Positions 50,068 through 62,480 of a stretch of 64,000 bases of DNA are shown piece by piece; position 1 is the first letter of the stretch; each line of letters opens with the position of its first letter. The position numbers and the translations under genes are program-made. This stretch comes from Oscheius tipulae (lineage: Eukaryota; Nematoda; Chromadorea; Rhabditida; Rhabditidae): NCBI GenBank assembly GCA_037178975.1, contig JASJZH010000005.1:2728001-2792000 (forward strand), read 5' to 3'. The notes below the pieces were generated by a model that was not told the origin of the DNA, did not search any database, and saw only the letters and a program-made list of their open reading frames with translations.

Positions 50068-53000
50068 TTAGATCTGGCAGTATTGTGCCGGGATAGTGTA
50101 TGAATACTGGGCGGCTTCGAAGGGGGACGGGATGGTGGTCTCGAGGGTGGTTTCCGGTAAAAGTAAAGGGGAGGCAACAACTGTGTCGTGTCCTGGAGTT
50201 TGCTTTATGATTTGTAGGGAATGTTTCGATGGCGCCTAGTGGTTGTTGCAAAACATTCTGCTTAGTAATGGAGGGCGTGAAACATTTCCAAAAAAATATT
50301 GCTATGAAATACAGGCTGTTCTTTTTTCATTTTGATTTCTTTGAACTGGTCCAAATGGTCATTTTCCATCTAAATGTAAGGTATGCTTTCAATTTTCTGG
50401 CCATCACACGATGAAAATTACCCTTTGGGTGTGAAATATGCAGTAATGAAGTATTTGTGTGAAATCTCAAAACTTTCGTATACGTATAACCAACGATTCG
50501 ATTTTTCTTTCTCACGCATCTTTCAACTAAGTTTAGCCTGGCTACAGCCAAAGTTCGAATAGTAAGATACCCCGCCGCTTCACAGCCATTTTTCATATCG
50601 ACCCTTTCGATTTTCTAACCATAGTGTTCTGCAACGTTGTAGCATTCTATCTGCTCACCAACTTTGTAGGGCATCACTAAGCTTGAAACATACTCTTCTA
50701 CCGAAAAAGCGATCAAAATGAATAGCTTCTTACAATTCTATGTACAAATGATAGAATCCATACTGTATCGAAGAATTTACTTTAGTGCAGTTCTATTGAT
50801 ATTTTGAAACATTAGTTTTTGATTCAAAACTCGAAGACATGATTTGGACACGAAAAGTGAGTGTGAAGTGGCTTATAAGGATGCATTACTGTCCGAAATT
50901 TCATAGAACGATCTATAAAGTACCGCTGAGCAGATGCTCGGTCTCGGCTCGAAGGAGCACTGTGTGGAGACGTTGCTCTTTCTCCTCGTCGACGAGTACG
51001 GCATGCCCTGGAGGGTCAACCGTCTCGACCAGACCACGGCCGCAGTTGTGCCCATTATTGAATAAAGAATAGGAGATATCAAAAATTGGATCTGGTCATT
51101 TCGCCCCGTGCCAACAGGGGCCTCTGCTCATGAGATTTGAGTGACGCGAGAGAGGAGGCGACTGGGGTGTATAGAATGAGAGGGAGGAGGAGCTGTTTGT
51201 TGCCAAGATCCTAGTACTACAACCTGGAGATGAGGGTGTATTGGCCAAAACACACAATAGTTTGGATCTTTATAGTTCCGGAGAAACACGTTTCGGATTA
51301 TGGAAGTAAGATTTCATTGTATCAAGTCTACTAAATGTAGAAACTAGATTTCTGCATAGCTATCGAATACAGGTTTCAAATTTATGAATATGCTTCAGTT
51401 TCTGTATGAGTACCTCTCTATTTTTGGGCACATAATATCTCCTCTTTAGTAACCGCCAAGGCAATTCGAAGGTGTCTTGGCCTAAATTCGCTGAACGCTC
51501 CCATATTTGAGAGTCTACTTCAAGATAATGGATTTTTCTAATTCTGCTCTTTCTTTCATTCAAATCCTTCATTCGATATGAACAACAACTAGTTGATGGC
51601 TGCTTCACCTTTTTTGTTGTTTCACCCTCACTAGTTACAAGTCCTATTGGAAAACACGATTTCTTGTATCCAGATGAGATATAAAACAGTTTCATTGTTA
51701 GTTTGAGCAAAAATGGAAGACTTTTGTTGGGAAAAAGACATCCCCTTTCCCTCTCTGAACCAGAAATATCCTACAAAACAGACGCTCATGCACAACTGTT
51801 ACGGACAAACTAACATAGTATTTATGGATCTCATGAAACCAACCAAAAAGTCATGAGCTTGTCCAGCTCTTACCTAGTATTTGTCATTTTTTGGGCCTAG
51901 TCTGGCTGCCAGAGTATTCAATTATCACTTCTCCAAGGGTGTAACAATGAGCCTATTAGTCATTTTTGGCTGAGCTCGTTGAGCACCTTTCTGCAGCAGG
52001 GAAGCAACTGACAGAGAAGAAAAGTTTTTGTACGGATATCGAAAGCCGATTACCCAGTAAGCAGCTCTTTTGGATTTGGACATGAAGAACTGACCGGCCA
52101 GGTTTGTGTTCCCTGGCGTTGCCTGTTTCTAACATAAGAAGAGCCATAATAGAATAGAAAAGATTTCGATGAAAACGTATACAAAATGTACAAACTTTTC
52201 GGTTTCACTGAAAGATGAATATCGGGAGCAATTGATCTGGACAATAGATTGAAGCTCCTACCTTGTTCATGTTCGTTTTCCGATTTCTAGAGTGAACAAA
52301 AAAGTATTACAAAGCTTTTTCAGAAGAGTATACGGGGTACAAGGGTTAAAAAAACTTTCGCGGAGCAGTACCAACTAAATACTTTGTTGGAAGGCTTAAA
52401 GTTTTATGTTTCACTCAAACTTGACAAGCAAGACATGACTAGAAGTTTGTTGTTTTTTTTTAAACATTTTTCATTTTTTCCTCTATGATATCACTCCCAC
52501 AAGTTTGTCCACCTCCCTGGAAATCCAAAACCTACTGTTGGTGAACAATGGCAGCAGAGCCAGGTCGATAGGTCCAAGTCCGGGAATCTGCTCGTGAGCC
52601 ATCCGAGCCCATTTTGTGAACATTTCCTAAGTATTGAAAAGTCAAAAAATGGAGACAAGTATAGCGCAGAGGAACGTCTGTTTTGACCGCCCGAACGAGA
52701 AGGCCAGAGGTAAAAGATTCATCGGTTAGTGGAGACGCGGCCTTTCATCAGCCGGAGAGGCCCTCCAAACAACATATTCTCAATTCAGAATTAATTGCTT
52801 TTTGATATATTACAGGAGGGGAGGATAATTTTGGGAAATTGGGGTCGAGGTATCAGTACTTTTGTCTTTTTGTAATCTTATCATATGCTTTCAACTATTG
52901 GTTAATGCTCGAACTCATATCGAAATCAGAGATTCGAGCGTAGCTTTGACCCAGGGCTCTATAGAGATCGAAGATTCGCATACGATAGTCTCTCTTGTCT

Positions 53001-56000
53001 CATTTAGGTCAAAACCGCTAATGATGGTAATGAGCCTAGTAAATAAAAATACAATCTTTTGAGCTAGCTATAAAGTTCCTGCTCCGAAAAGAAACACTGT
53101 TGAGCCCTCAAGAACGTCAAAAGTTGCTGCATTGTCCAAGAATCTGTTTTTGTTTCGCTCTGTTCCTTTGTTTGATCACTCCTTTTTACGCTACTTTTCG
53201 ACTGGAGTTTGAGACGAAAGTAGTCGGATGTTGAATTGAGCATGGGAAAGTAATGTATCACTGAGGTGACATTCTGACTTGTATTGAGAGAACGCGATTT
53301 CTGCTAGTTTACATTCCGGATTGAAACAAAAAAAATACAAAAGATACAACTCGTATGTAGAGTATGAACTAGGCTCTCTTTTGTGTGGGAGCGACACACA
53401 AAATGTCGCGCAGATCGGCATAAAACGCGCATAATGTCCCCAAAGGGCGCATATTAGGGTCCACGGAGAAACATCTCCAGCTGCATGAATCCAACTTGAC
53501 ATAAATGGCCATTGCGAGCGCGAGCAAAAAGTCAAAGATTGTCACTACGCATAGCTAGTCAACTCGTCAGATTACGGAAATGTGAGAACACCTACGGACA
53601 AAGGAGATACAACGTAAAGATTCTCCCTAAGCATAGACGTTGTAATAAATTTTCGGCGAAAGTATGAACAGTAACGCCCCTCATTACATTCCAGTCACAA
53701 GCTCTGGTAGGAAAAGTTTCATCTGAGGAAAAAATAAATAATCTTATCCTTCTCAACCTCTGCCGTCTTCCAACATTTCTACAAAATACAAACTTCTACA
53801 GTTTCATTATTCACGACATAACATTTGCGATGCTGAAAGAGGTCAAGAAAAGAAAACTTTTTCTTTGTTTCACTCTGCACATGAAAACCAGGATTTTGTA
53901 ATCCTAGCAAACCTTTTCTTTCAATTTGTTTAAAATTTTCAAAAGCAGAAATGTTTCAACCTTGCACCTTTATCAGGTCGCTGTTATTGCTGTAGTTCTG
54001 AGTTTTTTCTTTTCAGAAACACAATATACCGCAAGACAACAAATTTTCCACCGAATCACTCCCTAGACATAACTTGATCAGTAGAACATCGCTATGACCG
54101 ACTTTTTGCTTAGAACTCACTTCTCGGTATGATTGGCAGAAGAGCACAGTGCGCCGGTCCGAGCTCGACAATCTGGGCGTGAGCATAGTTGGCCCATTGG
54201 GTGAACATGGATCCTGGGATCGGATTGTGAAGAATACGGAAAGAAGAGAGGGGGAACTGGTTGTGCTCAAGAAATAAAAGAAGAAATGTTTGGCAAAAAT
54301 GAAGGGTGAAAAATTTATGTTTATTTATGATTTCACATTTATCAACTTGTTTTGTTCAGCAAAAAAAAAAAGTTCAAAGGGGCGACGGGCAATTATCTAT
54401 TGCATAGTCGCAGATCTAACAAAAAAGATGAGTTTGTCGCCTAGACCTCCCAGTACAGATTTATCCAATTGGAGAATGAAGAACAGGGAAGTGTACCACT
54501 AGAGACTACTAGAGAACAAGAAAATTTTCTGAGCAGGGATGAGGGGTCAACAACAGTACAAACACCCTTTTCGGTTCTTTGAAGCATACGATAGTCCCTC
54601 TTAGCTTATTTGGTTCAAAACCTAACATGTTTCATCGACTGTTCAATGGAAGAACAGGAAATTGGCTACTGATAACATGCCCCCCCCACAAAACGACTAA
54701 CAGCTTACCGCAATTCTTAGAGATACCGGGACTGTACGGATACTTTTAATTGGATCAAAGAGAAATGGCAGCACTGCTCCTTATAGTCTATTTATCTAGA
54801 GGGTGAAACCTAGAAGCATCAAAAAACTTCTGGATACTATATATATTTCAGGCTCTCATGAAATATATAATCAGTACCCGGAGAAATATGCTTCATCTGG
54901 TATTTTTAGGCCGGAAAGAGGAAAAGATGTCATCATTCAGATGTCTCTACTAGATAAAGGACACTTCTTCCTAGTAATCTAATTGTCACTCGAACAGAAC
55001 GAGAGGAAATGACTCAAATTGGCGGAAAAGGACCACGAGTCGAGCTGGCCTTTTTGTTGTTTTTAATAGAGGATGAGACGAAATAAAAGAAACCCAGAGG
55101 GAACATTCGGAGACTCATTCGGAGTCGTCAGAATGGCCGAACGGGAGAGAGAAAATGGCTCTGAGCTATATTTCTGAACCAGAGATGGGAAAAATGGCTT
55201 TGGGAGAGGGAATTGGGAGCAAAAACAAGACTATAAATGTTCAAGGGCTCAGTAAACAAGTATTCTTTTTTCTTAGACGGGCTCATTGTTAGTAGAAATT
55301 TCGCAAACTATGCTATTATATGGCAGAGTGAAACACTAAGTGAACTAAATTGGAATTAGGACGACACATCGTATACTACTGCAGCAGACTTCATCTTACT
55401 GTAGCAGTGAAACGAGAATGTTGAAAGTAGTAAAAAGTTAGTTTTAATGTTATACCAGGATTGTTAGTAATGAACATGTCTTTTGGCAACAGTTCCTTGT
55501 TGTTCTCCAACAGTACCAAAGAAAACAATAGCAGTACCCCCAAAAGTGTAGTAGTAATACACTCTGAGCAACATGTTGCTTGATAAGCAGCAATGCTGAA
55601 ACATTCTTCTAGAAATAATACTGCAAAACCAGTTGGTACGAAAAAATGTTTCACTTTTGAAGTAAGAAAGAACAGGAAAGGTATACTTTGCTATATTCTC
55701 GCAGTCTTAAAAAATTGCAGACCATTTTATGAAATTCCCTCGCTATATACCCCCTCCTTCTCCACTGCAAAAGCCATTTTTCCCTGCGACTGGCCTCCGT
55801 TTCCGAAAAGCATAGTTACGACTTCCCACCATTGAGGAGCAATAATTTCTCTAGTGGTTTTTCTTGTTTCAGACAGTATGAAAGAAGGAGCGAGACAAAA
55901 CTATAGATAGTAGGGGACATCAGAGGAAGTGTGAAAACTGAACGCCGGGGGACTAAAAAAGTTTCCAAGGTGTTTGCACTGATCGGATTTCAGTTCACGG

Positions 56001-58516
56001 AAGTTCTTCTTCCTTTGAAGTAGGTGTACTATAGAGTTCTTATAAGGCGCTGTTTGAACACAAAAGTTTAAAGGACCAAGTTCTGATTGGATGAGACAAA
56101 TACTTGTTGTTCTGTCATTTTCTGTTTCTTCCTCACCATAATGCTGAATTACACCGAAATAACTCGAGCCGGATGTAAAGACTCGTTGAAACACAAGAGA
56201 TTGGGTGTATAGCACAGCAATAGTAGTTTGTTCTAGTCTCGTATACTTAGTACTCAGACGCTTGATAAGTTTGTTACAAAGTTTTGATGAAAGATAAAAG
56301 TTTTCAGTTCCCAAAAGGCCAAGGTTGACTCAAAACCGTCTGTCAACCCCACTTCACCCTGTCCGCGCGTGTCCCTCCAGTCGAGCTACCGTGATAGGAG
56401 CAACGTTCTCCCAGAGACGCATCTCTTAAACTGACTTGATTTGCAAACAGTAATTTCTTATCTGTCACAAAGTAACCGTGCCAAAATGGCTATCAGACAT
56501 ACAGGCATTTAGAACAAGATACCAAATTGTGTAGAAAACTTCTTATAACGCACTGCATCTCACGGGGGGTACGTTATAATGCGACTCTACTGATTTACTC
56601 TTGTCTGATACGACAGCTGTGAAACGCAAGGAAGATTTGTTTTTCCAGAAGTTGCCCCTTTCTACAAAAACTTAATAAGGTTGTCTGCTGCCTGATGAAA
56701 CTATTTTATGCTGTGACTGCACATAAGAGAAATTTGCTTGAGCTATAACAAATGGGTGGATCATGAAAAGTTATGTCGGAGGTCCAATTAATTTTTGTGT
56801 TCCATTGAAAAGTGGTAAGAAAATCTACGTGTTTCATGGTTGCTTTGGCAATTTTCACCTCGGCTTCAATTTGGCACAGTATTTTGAAAATCTACTCCCA
56901 AGCTTGCTCCCTTTGGAACCCAGAAAAAATGTTTTCGAAAAAAGAAAAAAAAATCTTACCATTGCAATGATACAGATTCCTTAGACTCTCTGACTGTATC
57001 CACTGCATTTCTTTAAAAAATAGGACAGGTTTGGGCCTCTAGAAAGTAGATAGACCTCCGCTAATTAGACAGCCAGTAAATTGAACCCCTTCCCAGACTT
57101 CAGGGCAATTAACACTTGCAAAACAGAGTGCATATAAAACTTTTCATGTTTTTATAGTCCCAGTGAAACAAAAAAGGTACCTTGAAAGTAGAGAAACATG
57201 AGCTTGTCATCACATCGGGGGCTTTGGCTCGAGACGAGGATATGCCCCCCAAATTTGATGCAGGGATCAGATAAAAAGACCTGTGAGTGGGGATGTCAAC
57301 TCTCAGGGGAATGGACGAGTTTGGGACATGGAAAATGAGAAAGGGTTTTCGAAATGTTTCAAGTTAAGGGTAAGATGAGACAGGTTCTTACTAAGAGATC
57401 CAACCAGCGTGTTTCAATTTTTGTTTCGTTTGCGTGGATTTTCGGGGAAATGGAGCATAAGAGAGTGTCATCTCTCAAAGGAATAAGGAATTTGAGAAGT
57501 GGAAAATAACAAGCGGATTTGGAAATGTTTCAAAGTAAGGGTAAGCTAAAACGCTTAATGAAAAAGTAATGTCAGCATTCTCTAAAGTATTCCCATCAAA
57601 AATATTATTTTTTTTATTTATTTCATATGGGGGATTGACGTCTTTTACACAAAAATTTCCAACAGTTGCAGGTTAGAGACATGAATCTATTGACAGAAAT
57701 CATTTTTATTGTTGTTGGAATCAGAGAGCTCAAGAATAGTGAGATGAGTGAAACAATATTTCAAGGAACATGTAAGAGAGTACAGGGCAATGCTGGGTTA
57801 GTAACTGTTGTTCAAAAATTTTCTGAACTATAGTTACGGGCCCTTTGACCGCAACTTCTGTTCACAAGATTTTTGAACAAAAGCTACGCGGGCGCGTGGT
57901 TGTTTGAAAAACTGTGAAGAAACGTTATCCAGATTACCACGCTGTTATTCAGCTTCCCCTCTATGTGTACCAGAATGTTCAACTTTGTGTATATGCAAAG
58001 TTTTCTTTACTGCTCCATCATTGCATGATATTGCCCTACCGTTCTGTTGTATGTGTCTCGAATAGATCTCCGATCCATTCTTCCAATTACACGTCATGCA
58101 CTTTTTCCCAAAAGAATCGTCAGACACATCACATTGCTCGAAGGAACCTCCGAAGAATTGCTCACTACGTCCAAGAGCGTAAAAAAAGACCTAATGTGCT
58201 ATTCGACATTAGTTATACCACGACCATAAAGCCTTTCTTACTCCCTTGTTCTTAATCATCTTAGAAGACAGGCTCGAGACAGTACGGAAGGAAGTCTCCT
58301 GTTTTTAAAAGCCAATAAAAACCCAAGAAATCTTCAAAACTATTCAAACCCACTTGTGTCACCGCTCTCCTCAGTCCTCTCACTCCTGTCTGTATGCAGA
58401 CGACGTTTCTCCGACAGAGGATGAATCGAGGGCTGTCTGATGAGCGGATGGATCGACGGCGTTCGGATCAGCTGTCCGTAGGCGTGGAAGGTCGCCGATG
58501 CCGCCGTCGACCCCAT
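50068..58516 (-). CDS. Unknown four-exon protein gene
   Basis: Four minus-strand exons fit each other perfectly in phase: 58354-58516 (start codon 58516, MGSTAASATFHAYGQL..., basic and Ser/Thr-rich, ends with one base over), 54121-54213 (SMFTQWANYAHAQIVELGP, phase 1 to 1), 50924-51091 (PIFDISYSLFNNGH...LLRAETEHLLS, phase 1 to 1) and 50068-50192 (HDTVVASPLLLPE... to stop); 182 residues. Codons favour C/G endings as in the other real genes here. Introns are 4.1, 3.0 and 0.7 kb. The second exon has a W-A ... L ... ALLP pattern loosely like helices 3-5 of HNF4-type nuclear-receptor ligand domains, but I see no zinc-finger exon, so I do not name it. The plus strand of 50934-51065 is also open with strong bias, which weakens the third exon. 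Confidence 0.4.
52536..52626 (-). other. Duplicate-like exon related to the 54121-54213 exon
   Basis: Flanked by a good acceptor (CAATACTTAG) and donor (GTAGGT), it encodes EMFTKWARMAHEQIPGLGP followed by ALLPLFTN, clearly related to the exon at 54121-54213. It ends in the same phase but starts in phase 0, so it cannot directly replace that exon after the 58354-58516 exon. It may serve another first exon or be a decaying copy. Confidence 0.4.
55317..55334 (-). promoter_or_regulatory. piRNA (21U-RNA) type promoter element
   Basis: Minus-strand GTTTCA (55329-55334), eight bases, then TATA at 55317-55320. The T-run before the core is weak. Confidence 0.35.
56386..56520 (+). repeat. Dispersed repeat family 2, copy b
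   Basis: Reads GTGATAGGAGCAACGTTC, CTGACTTGATTTGCAAA, TGTCACAAAGTAA and CAGACATACAGGCATTTAG, collinear with 19706-19860 at roughly 75-80% identity by eye. Confidence 0.55.
57153..57175 (-). promoter_or_regulatory. piRNA (21U-RNA) type promoter element
   Basis: Minus-strand CCTTTTTTGTTTCA (core 57164-57169), seven bases, TATAAAAA starting at 57156. One of the best-formed copies. Confidence 0.5.
57225..57560 (+). repeat. Diverged tandem duplication
   Basis: Two units about 185 bp apart share a GTCATCTCTCA-like block, GGAAAATxA, and GAAATGTTTCAAGTTAAGGGTAAG (left) or GAAATGTTTCAAAGTAAGGG (right). Both carry a plus-strand TGTTTCA core. No coding signal. Confidence 0.4.
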
Positions 58517-59017
58517 CGCCTAGAATTTGCTTCGTTTGTTCCGAAGGTGGAGGGGATATGAAAGAGACGAGGACATTTCTCATGTCCCCTTGAGGTTCCC
58601 TTTTACAAGCCGAAATTGCCAGGAATTTGCATCTCAGAGCTAGAGACTGTGCATTAAACCCTCACTTTTCCTGGAAGCTTATTGTTTTTTTTTCAAGTAG
58701 AGAACAATAGTAGCAAGTAGTTCGTCAGTTTTTGAGCTATTACTCGAATACGACTATAAAACTAGTGTTTCGCCAAATCATAGATAATGCACAGCAGAAG
58801 TATAACGCTTAAAACATAGTATGTTACTCCACGACTTGCTGATATCGATGAACCAAATATTTTTTCTAGTTTATATATCATCAGAGGTCCCTTTTCGAAT
58901 CATCACTGAAACAAGTAAGAGAGGCATAAAGGACAAGCTGGAACAAAATAAGAGGGGCCCATCTGGCCTCTTCCATCCGCATTTCTTTGTATTGTGTAAG
59001 TGGAACCAATTGCTTAC

Positions 59018-59146
59018 CAACTGAACGAAGACAAATTAAGACGAGGCCGACACTGCTCCCGCCTGCCACATAGAAGAGAATGGCTTTTCCTGGAGGACGG
59101 GGGAGGGCTCTCTCTGCAAAGAACTTTTGTGCTTTTTCGGGTAAGC
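59018..59146 (-). CDS. Possible orphan exon with a membrane segment
   Basis: Between a pyrimidine-rich acceptor (CTTCCTCCTCAG) and a GTAAGC donor the minus strand encodes LPEKAQKFFAERALPRPPGK and a hydrophobic AILFYVAGGSSVGLVLICL. Phase is 1 to 1. The frame continues open in the 146-residue frame 58881-59321. No partner exon was identified; the plus strand is also open here. Confidence 0.25.
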
Positions 59147-59358
59147 CTGAGGAGGAAGAAAGAGAAAACATAGAAGAGGCTCGGATCCCATTCGCGTGCC
59201 CAAACACCATTCCGACCGAGATTGCCGACAACAGAAAAAATGAGTGGTGTCTGACTGGGAGCTTCCTCCAGACAAGGAAACTCTTACAAGGGTAGAAAAT
59301 TGGAATTCCAAGAACCGGCATGTCGAAAATCGATGGTGATATAGATAGAAAATAAAGT

Positions 59359-59379
59359 TATATATCGAAGTGGTGAAAC
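59359..59379 (-). promoter_or_regulatory. piRNA (21U-RNA) type promoter element
   Basis: Minus-strand TGTTTCA (core 59374-59379), eight bases, then ATATATA ending at 59359. Confidence 0.4.
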
Positions 59380-59825
59380 AATAAAAAGACTAATTTTCTT
59401 CGAAAACGACCAATAGTTTCCAGCCTACTATAGAAGGAAAGTGTGGAACTAAACAAGCTCCATGTTTCCAGAACAAGTGTTGTAGAAAAGTGAACGGCAG
59501 CAGAGAGAGAAACCCTAGATGCAGTATTACGTAGTACGTACTGACTATATATGGAGATACAAAAGTTTAAGCTTCAGGTATTTTTCTGTCAAAAGAAGAT
59601 TTCGTAGACACAATTTACCGCCTACTGAATATAGGAGGAAACTGTGGCGCCAAATTTCTAGGTTTCATGAACTAGTTTTAAAAGGTATTGTATCACAAAT
59701 AATGAAAGAAGTGAATAGGGATTGGATCTTTTGAAAAAGCCAGATCATTGGAGCTGATAAAAACTGTAGATACGAACGAGTTTAAAGTTTGTTCATTTTT
59801 TCCCCTAATTTGATCTGAACAACTA

Positions 59826-59846
59826 TGTTTCATCAAACGACTATAG
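59826..59846 (+). promoter_or_regulatory. piRNA (21U-RNA) type promoter element
   Basis: TGTTTCA at 59826-59832, nine bases, TATAG at 59842. Confidence 0.4.
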
Positions 59847-60253
59847 GGTAGGAGTTGAAAGAAATAATATTGCAGGTTTCGTGACCAGTTATAGGTTGAA
59901 TTCAAAAGTTAGCGGTAAGAACAACGATAGATAAGGGCGGGTTGAAACATTATTCAAAACCGTGAAGACAACATCAGCGATGACGACAGAAAAGTCTGAA
60001 TAGACTAGGTAAGACTAAAACTGATCTGTCACTTTCCATTCGATCACATCTACTGGCCAGAAGAGGGAGGGGGCTTTGAAACAAACAAGTTTCAAAATTA
60101 GTAGGGGAAGATTTGGACAGTATGTCCAGACACGAATTGGCCAATGTCAACTGCAAGAGAAAGGCTAGATATAGAATTTGTGAAATAAAGACACTTTCAG
60201 CTTGCTCATTGAACGTCAATTGTGCCTCCAGCAATGAAGTTTCACCTAATGAC

Positions 60254-60276
60254 TATATAAGGATTTTGAAACAAAA
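60254..60276 (-). promoter_or_regulatory. piRNA (21U-RNA) type promoter element
   Basis: Minus-strand TTTTGTTTCA (core 60267-60272), seven bases, TATATA at 60254-60259. Confidence 0.5.
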
Positions 60277-61015
60277 GGTGTCTTGAGGGAACTCCGGTAC
60301 GTTACTGAAAAACATTCAACAATAAGCAAAAATCGTTTAACCTCCTGTCCCACAATTGCTACCTATAGACTGAACCTGTATGCGTCCGTAGATAGGACAA
60401 CAATAAGAACAGACAAGAAAGTAGATACATAGGAATAGAATAATCTTTGAGGTTGTCCATGGGAAGCTAGCTAGCAACTAACAACCAGATACAGGAGAGT
60501 TGAAACAAAAAATGTCCTTGCGATGGTCTCGGAACGACTGTTTCCCAACTATTGGCTATACGGGAGAGCTGTGACACATCAAAGATTTAAAATATTCGAA
60601 AGTTGGAAAATGGAATCCTTTGATCGAAATGAAACGTCAGACACATGAGTCTAGAAAAAAGTTAGCAGAGAATTTGCTTGAAATTTGCCTACAAAGCATA
60701 TATTGCTACATGCGAATCTGACCCCATTGTAAGCCAACTATGAAACAAAGAGTTAGAGTAAAGAGGAAACTGTACTTTGATTCCTACCTGACGAATCAGC
60801 GTATTAAAGGCAATTGTTCTCGATCTATACATGCTTGGACTGAAACAAACGAGTAAAAGAAAAGAGTACATACTTGTTATCAGAATGTGTTTTTTGGAGA
60901 GATTGCTCCAGATCAAAATGTCCTAGTTTTATGTCAAGCTAGAAACAAGAATTGACCGTAAAGTACAAATTATTTTGGCCTATCTTTCGTGAATCCATTG
61001 CGACTATAGTCCAGC

Positions 61016-61240
61016 TATATGTCGCACTTGAAACAAAGCGAAGATGGTACAGTGGAAATTGATGTGTACCAAAAGTCGATTTTGAAAAATTGCTGTAGAC
61101 TATAACAATGCAGTTATATGTCAGACTTGCAACAAAAAACAGTAAAAAACATCGTTTTAAGTTTCTAGCGAAGGGGTCGAAAAAAACGGCTACAGATAAA
61201 TCGCTACAGCAAGAACTAATATCAGACTTGAAACAAAAAA
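61016..61240 (-). promoter_or_regulatory. Cluster of three piRNA-type promoter elements at about 100-bp steps
   Basis: Three similar minus-strand units: core at 61029-61034 with TATAT at 61016; a variant core (TTGCAA) near 61127-61132 with TATATG at 61115; and core 61229-61234 with TAATAT at about 61217. Each reads T-run, GTTTCAAGT(C/G) and a TATA-like box at near-constant distance, suggesting tandemly duplicated loci. Confidence 0.5.
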
Positions 61241-61644
61241 GGCGTCCTCATTGGACACCTACCGTAACCCATCTTCCCCAGAGACCTCCCGTACCATTGA
61301 GCTACTACTGCCACAAAAGAGACAAAGATAATCGAGAGTGAATTTGGCTGCTCGGATATGTGACATGCAATGGAATGTGGGGGTCCCCGGCCTAGAAATC
61401 TCTCTGGGGAAGCAACATCAGGTGGCTCGCGGGGTCGCGACCAGTTGTGCTCCCATTATGGTCCCCGGGGGTCTAAAAGGAGGGGACAAAAGACAAGAGA
61501 GAAAGGCGACACGCCATTGATCCTTTCTCAAGAACTAACTGAGAGTGAGGGAGGACTGGGAAGCGTCTAATGCCTTGACAATTAGTCCCGGGGATGAAGG
61601 GTCGCCTCGGATTTCCGAAATCATCTAAGGAAGTTTTTGGTGGT

Positions 61645-62480
61645 TTTGTGGGGGATTCTTTAGGTTTCAGGGAATAAATAGACGGCAGGCCGCTGAGAGT
61701 ACTGTGTTCAGTTCCTTGTGCTACGGAAAGATTGAGAGGATTGTTTTGGTTTCAAGTTTGGTAAGTAGCGACAATTTTGGAAAGAGCAGTTCTAAGTTAA
61801 CATAAGCGGTGAACATTATGGATTGTTGGATAGATAGGAAAATCTTGTCAGCTAAAAGATACGAATTGCAAGAACAGAACAAAGAAACGTCTCGGGTCTC
61901 TAAATCACCAAAATTGACTTCCACGCTTTGGAATCTTTTGGTATCAATTCTGTTAGGTAAGTGAAACTTGTGACTGTAAGCAGTTCACTTCGCAATACCG
62001 GTACGCAACGGAAAAGAACAACAAGTTTCAGATTGTTGAAATCATCTGACACATCTGTGATTTTTGTTCGGGAATCTTTTAGCTTCAAGGGAGGTGCAAC
62101 AGCTATCGTTAGAGTAGGATATTCAGTTCTCGTAGTATTGAAGATACAACAGTATTCCTTTGGTTTCAGAGATGTTATGTAAGAGAGAAGTAGGAGTAAT
62201 AGTCACTGATACGCTGGCTGACGCTAAACAGTTCTGAGAAAGAAAAAAGGGAAGAACTACGATCCAACAGAAGCTTGTAAACAGGATTCCACTTTTTGAA
62301 CTTCTGTTGGTTCAACTCTGGTATGTAAGTGACCGGAACAAACAGTTTTATTCACAGAACTGAGGAAACAGATGTTAAATAAGAAAAGACTCACAAGAAA
62401 CTGAAGAGACATCTCTGTTTGGTAGAGTGTTCAGATTTACCGGCTGTTTCGTTTTAAGTCTGGTAGGTAATCAGAACTTG
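61645..62480 (+). repeat. Array of diverged direct repeats
   Basis: Units at about 61645-61775 and 62065-62190 share GGGATTCTTTAGGTTTCAGGG-like and AGAGTA...TTCAGTTC blocks and end in TTGGTTTCAAG/GAG...GTAAG. Partial units lie near 62300-62335 and 62410-62480. The spacing is several hundred bases. No coding frame runs through the array. Confidence 0.35.

Noticed and set aside
50934-51065. Plus-strand frame starting MLGLGSKEHC with strong codon bias and AATAAA at its stop, as a terminal exon of a plus-strand gene
   Set aside because: Tempting, but I could not build upstream plus-strand exons with confidence, whereas the minus-strand exon here fits a four-exon chain. The conflict lowers the minus model's score.
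55901-56314. 137-residue minus-strand frame
   Set aside because: No domain, no signal peptide, no splice context or codon bias, and motif-rich non-coding surroundings. Most likely a chance frame.
57914-58255. 113-residue plus frame and overlapping minus frame as a possible transposase
   Set aside because: Neither frame shows catalytic or helix-turn-helix signatures that I can defend.
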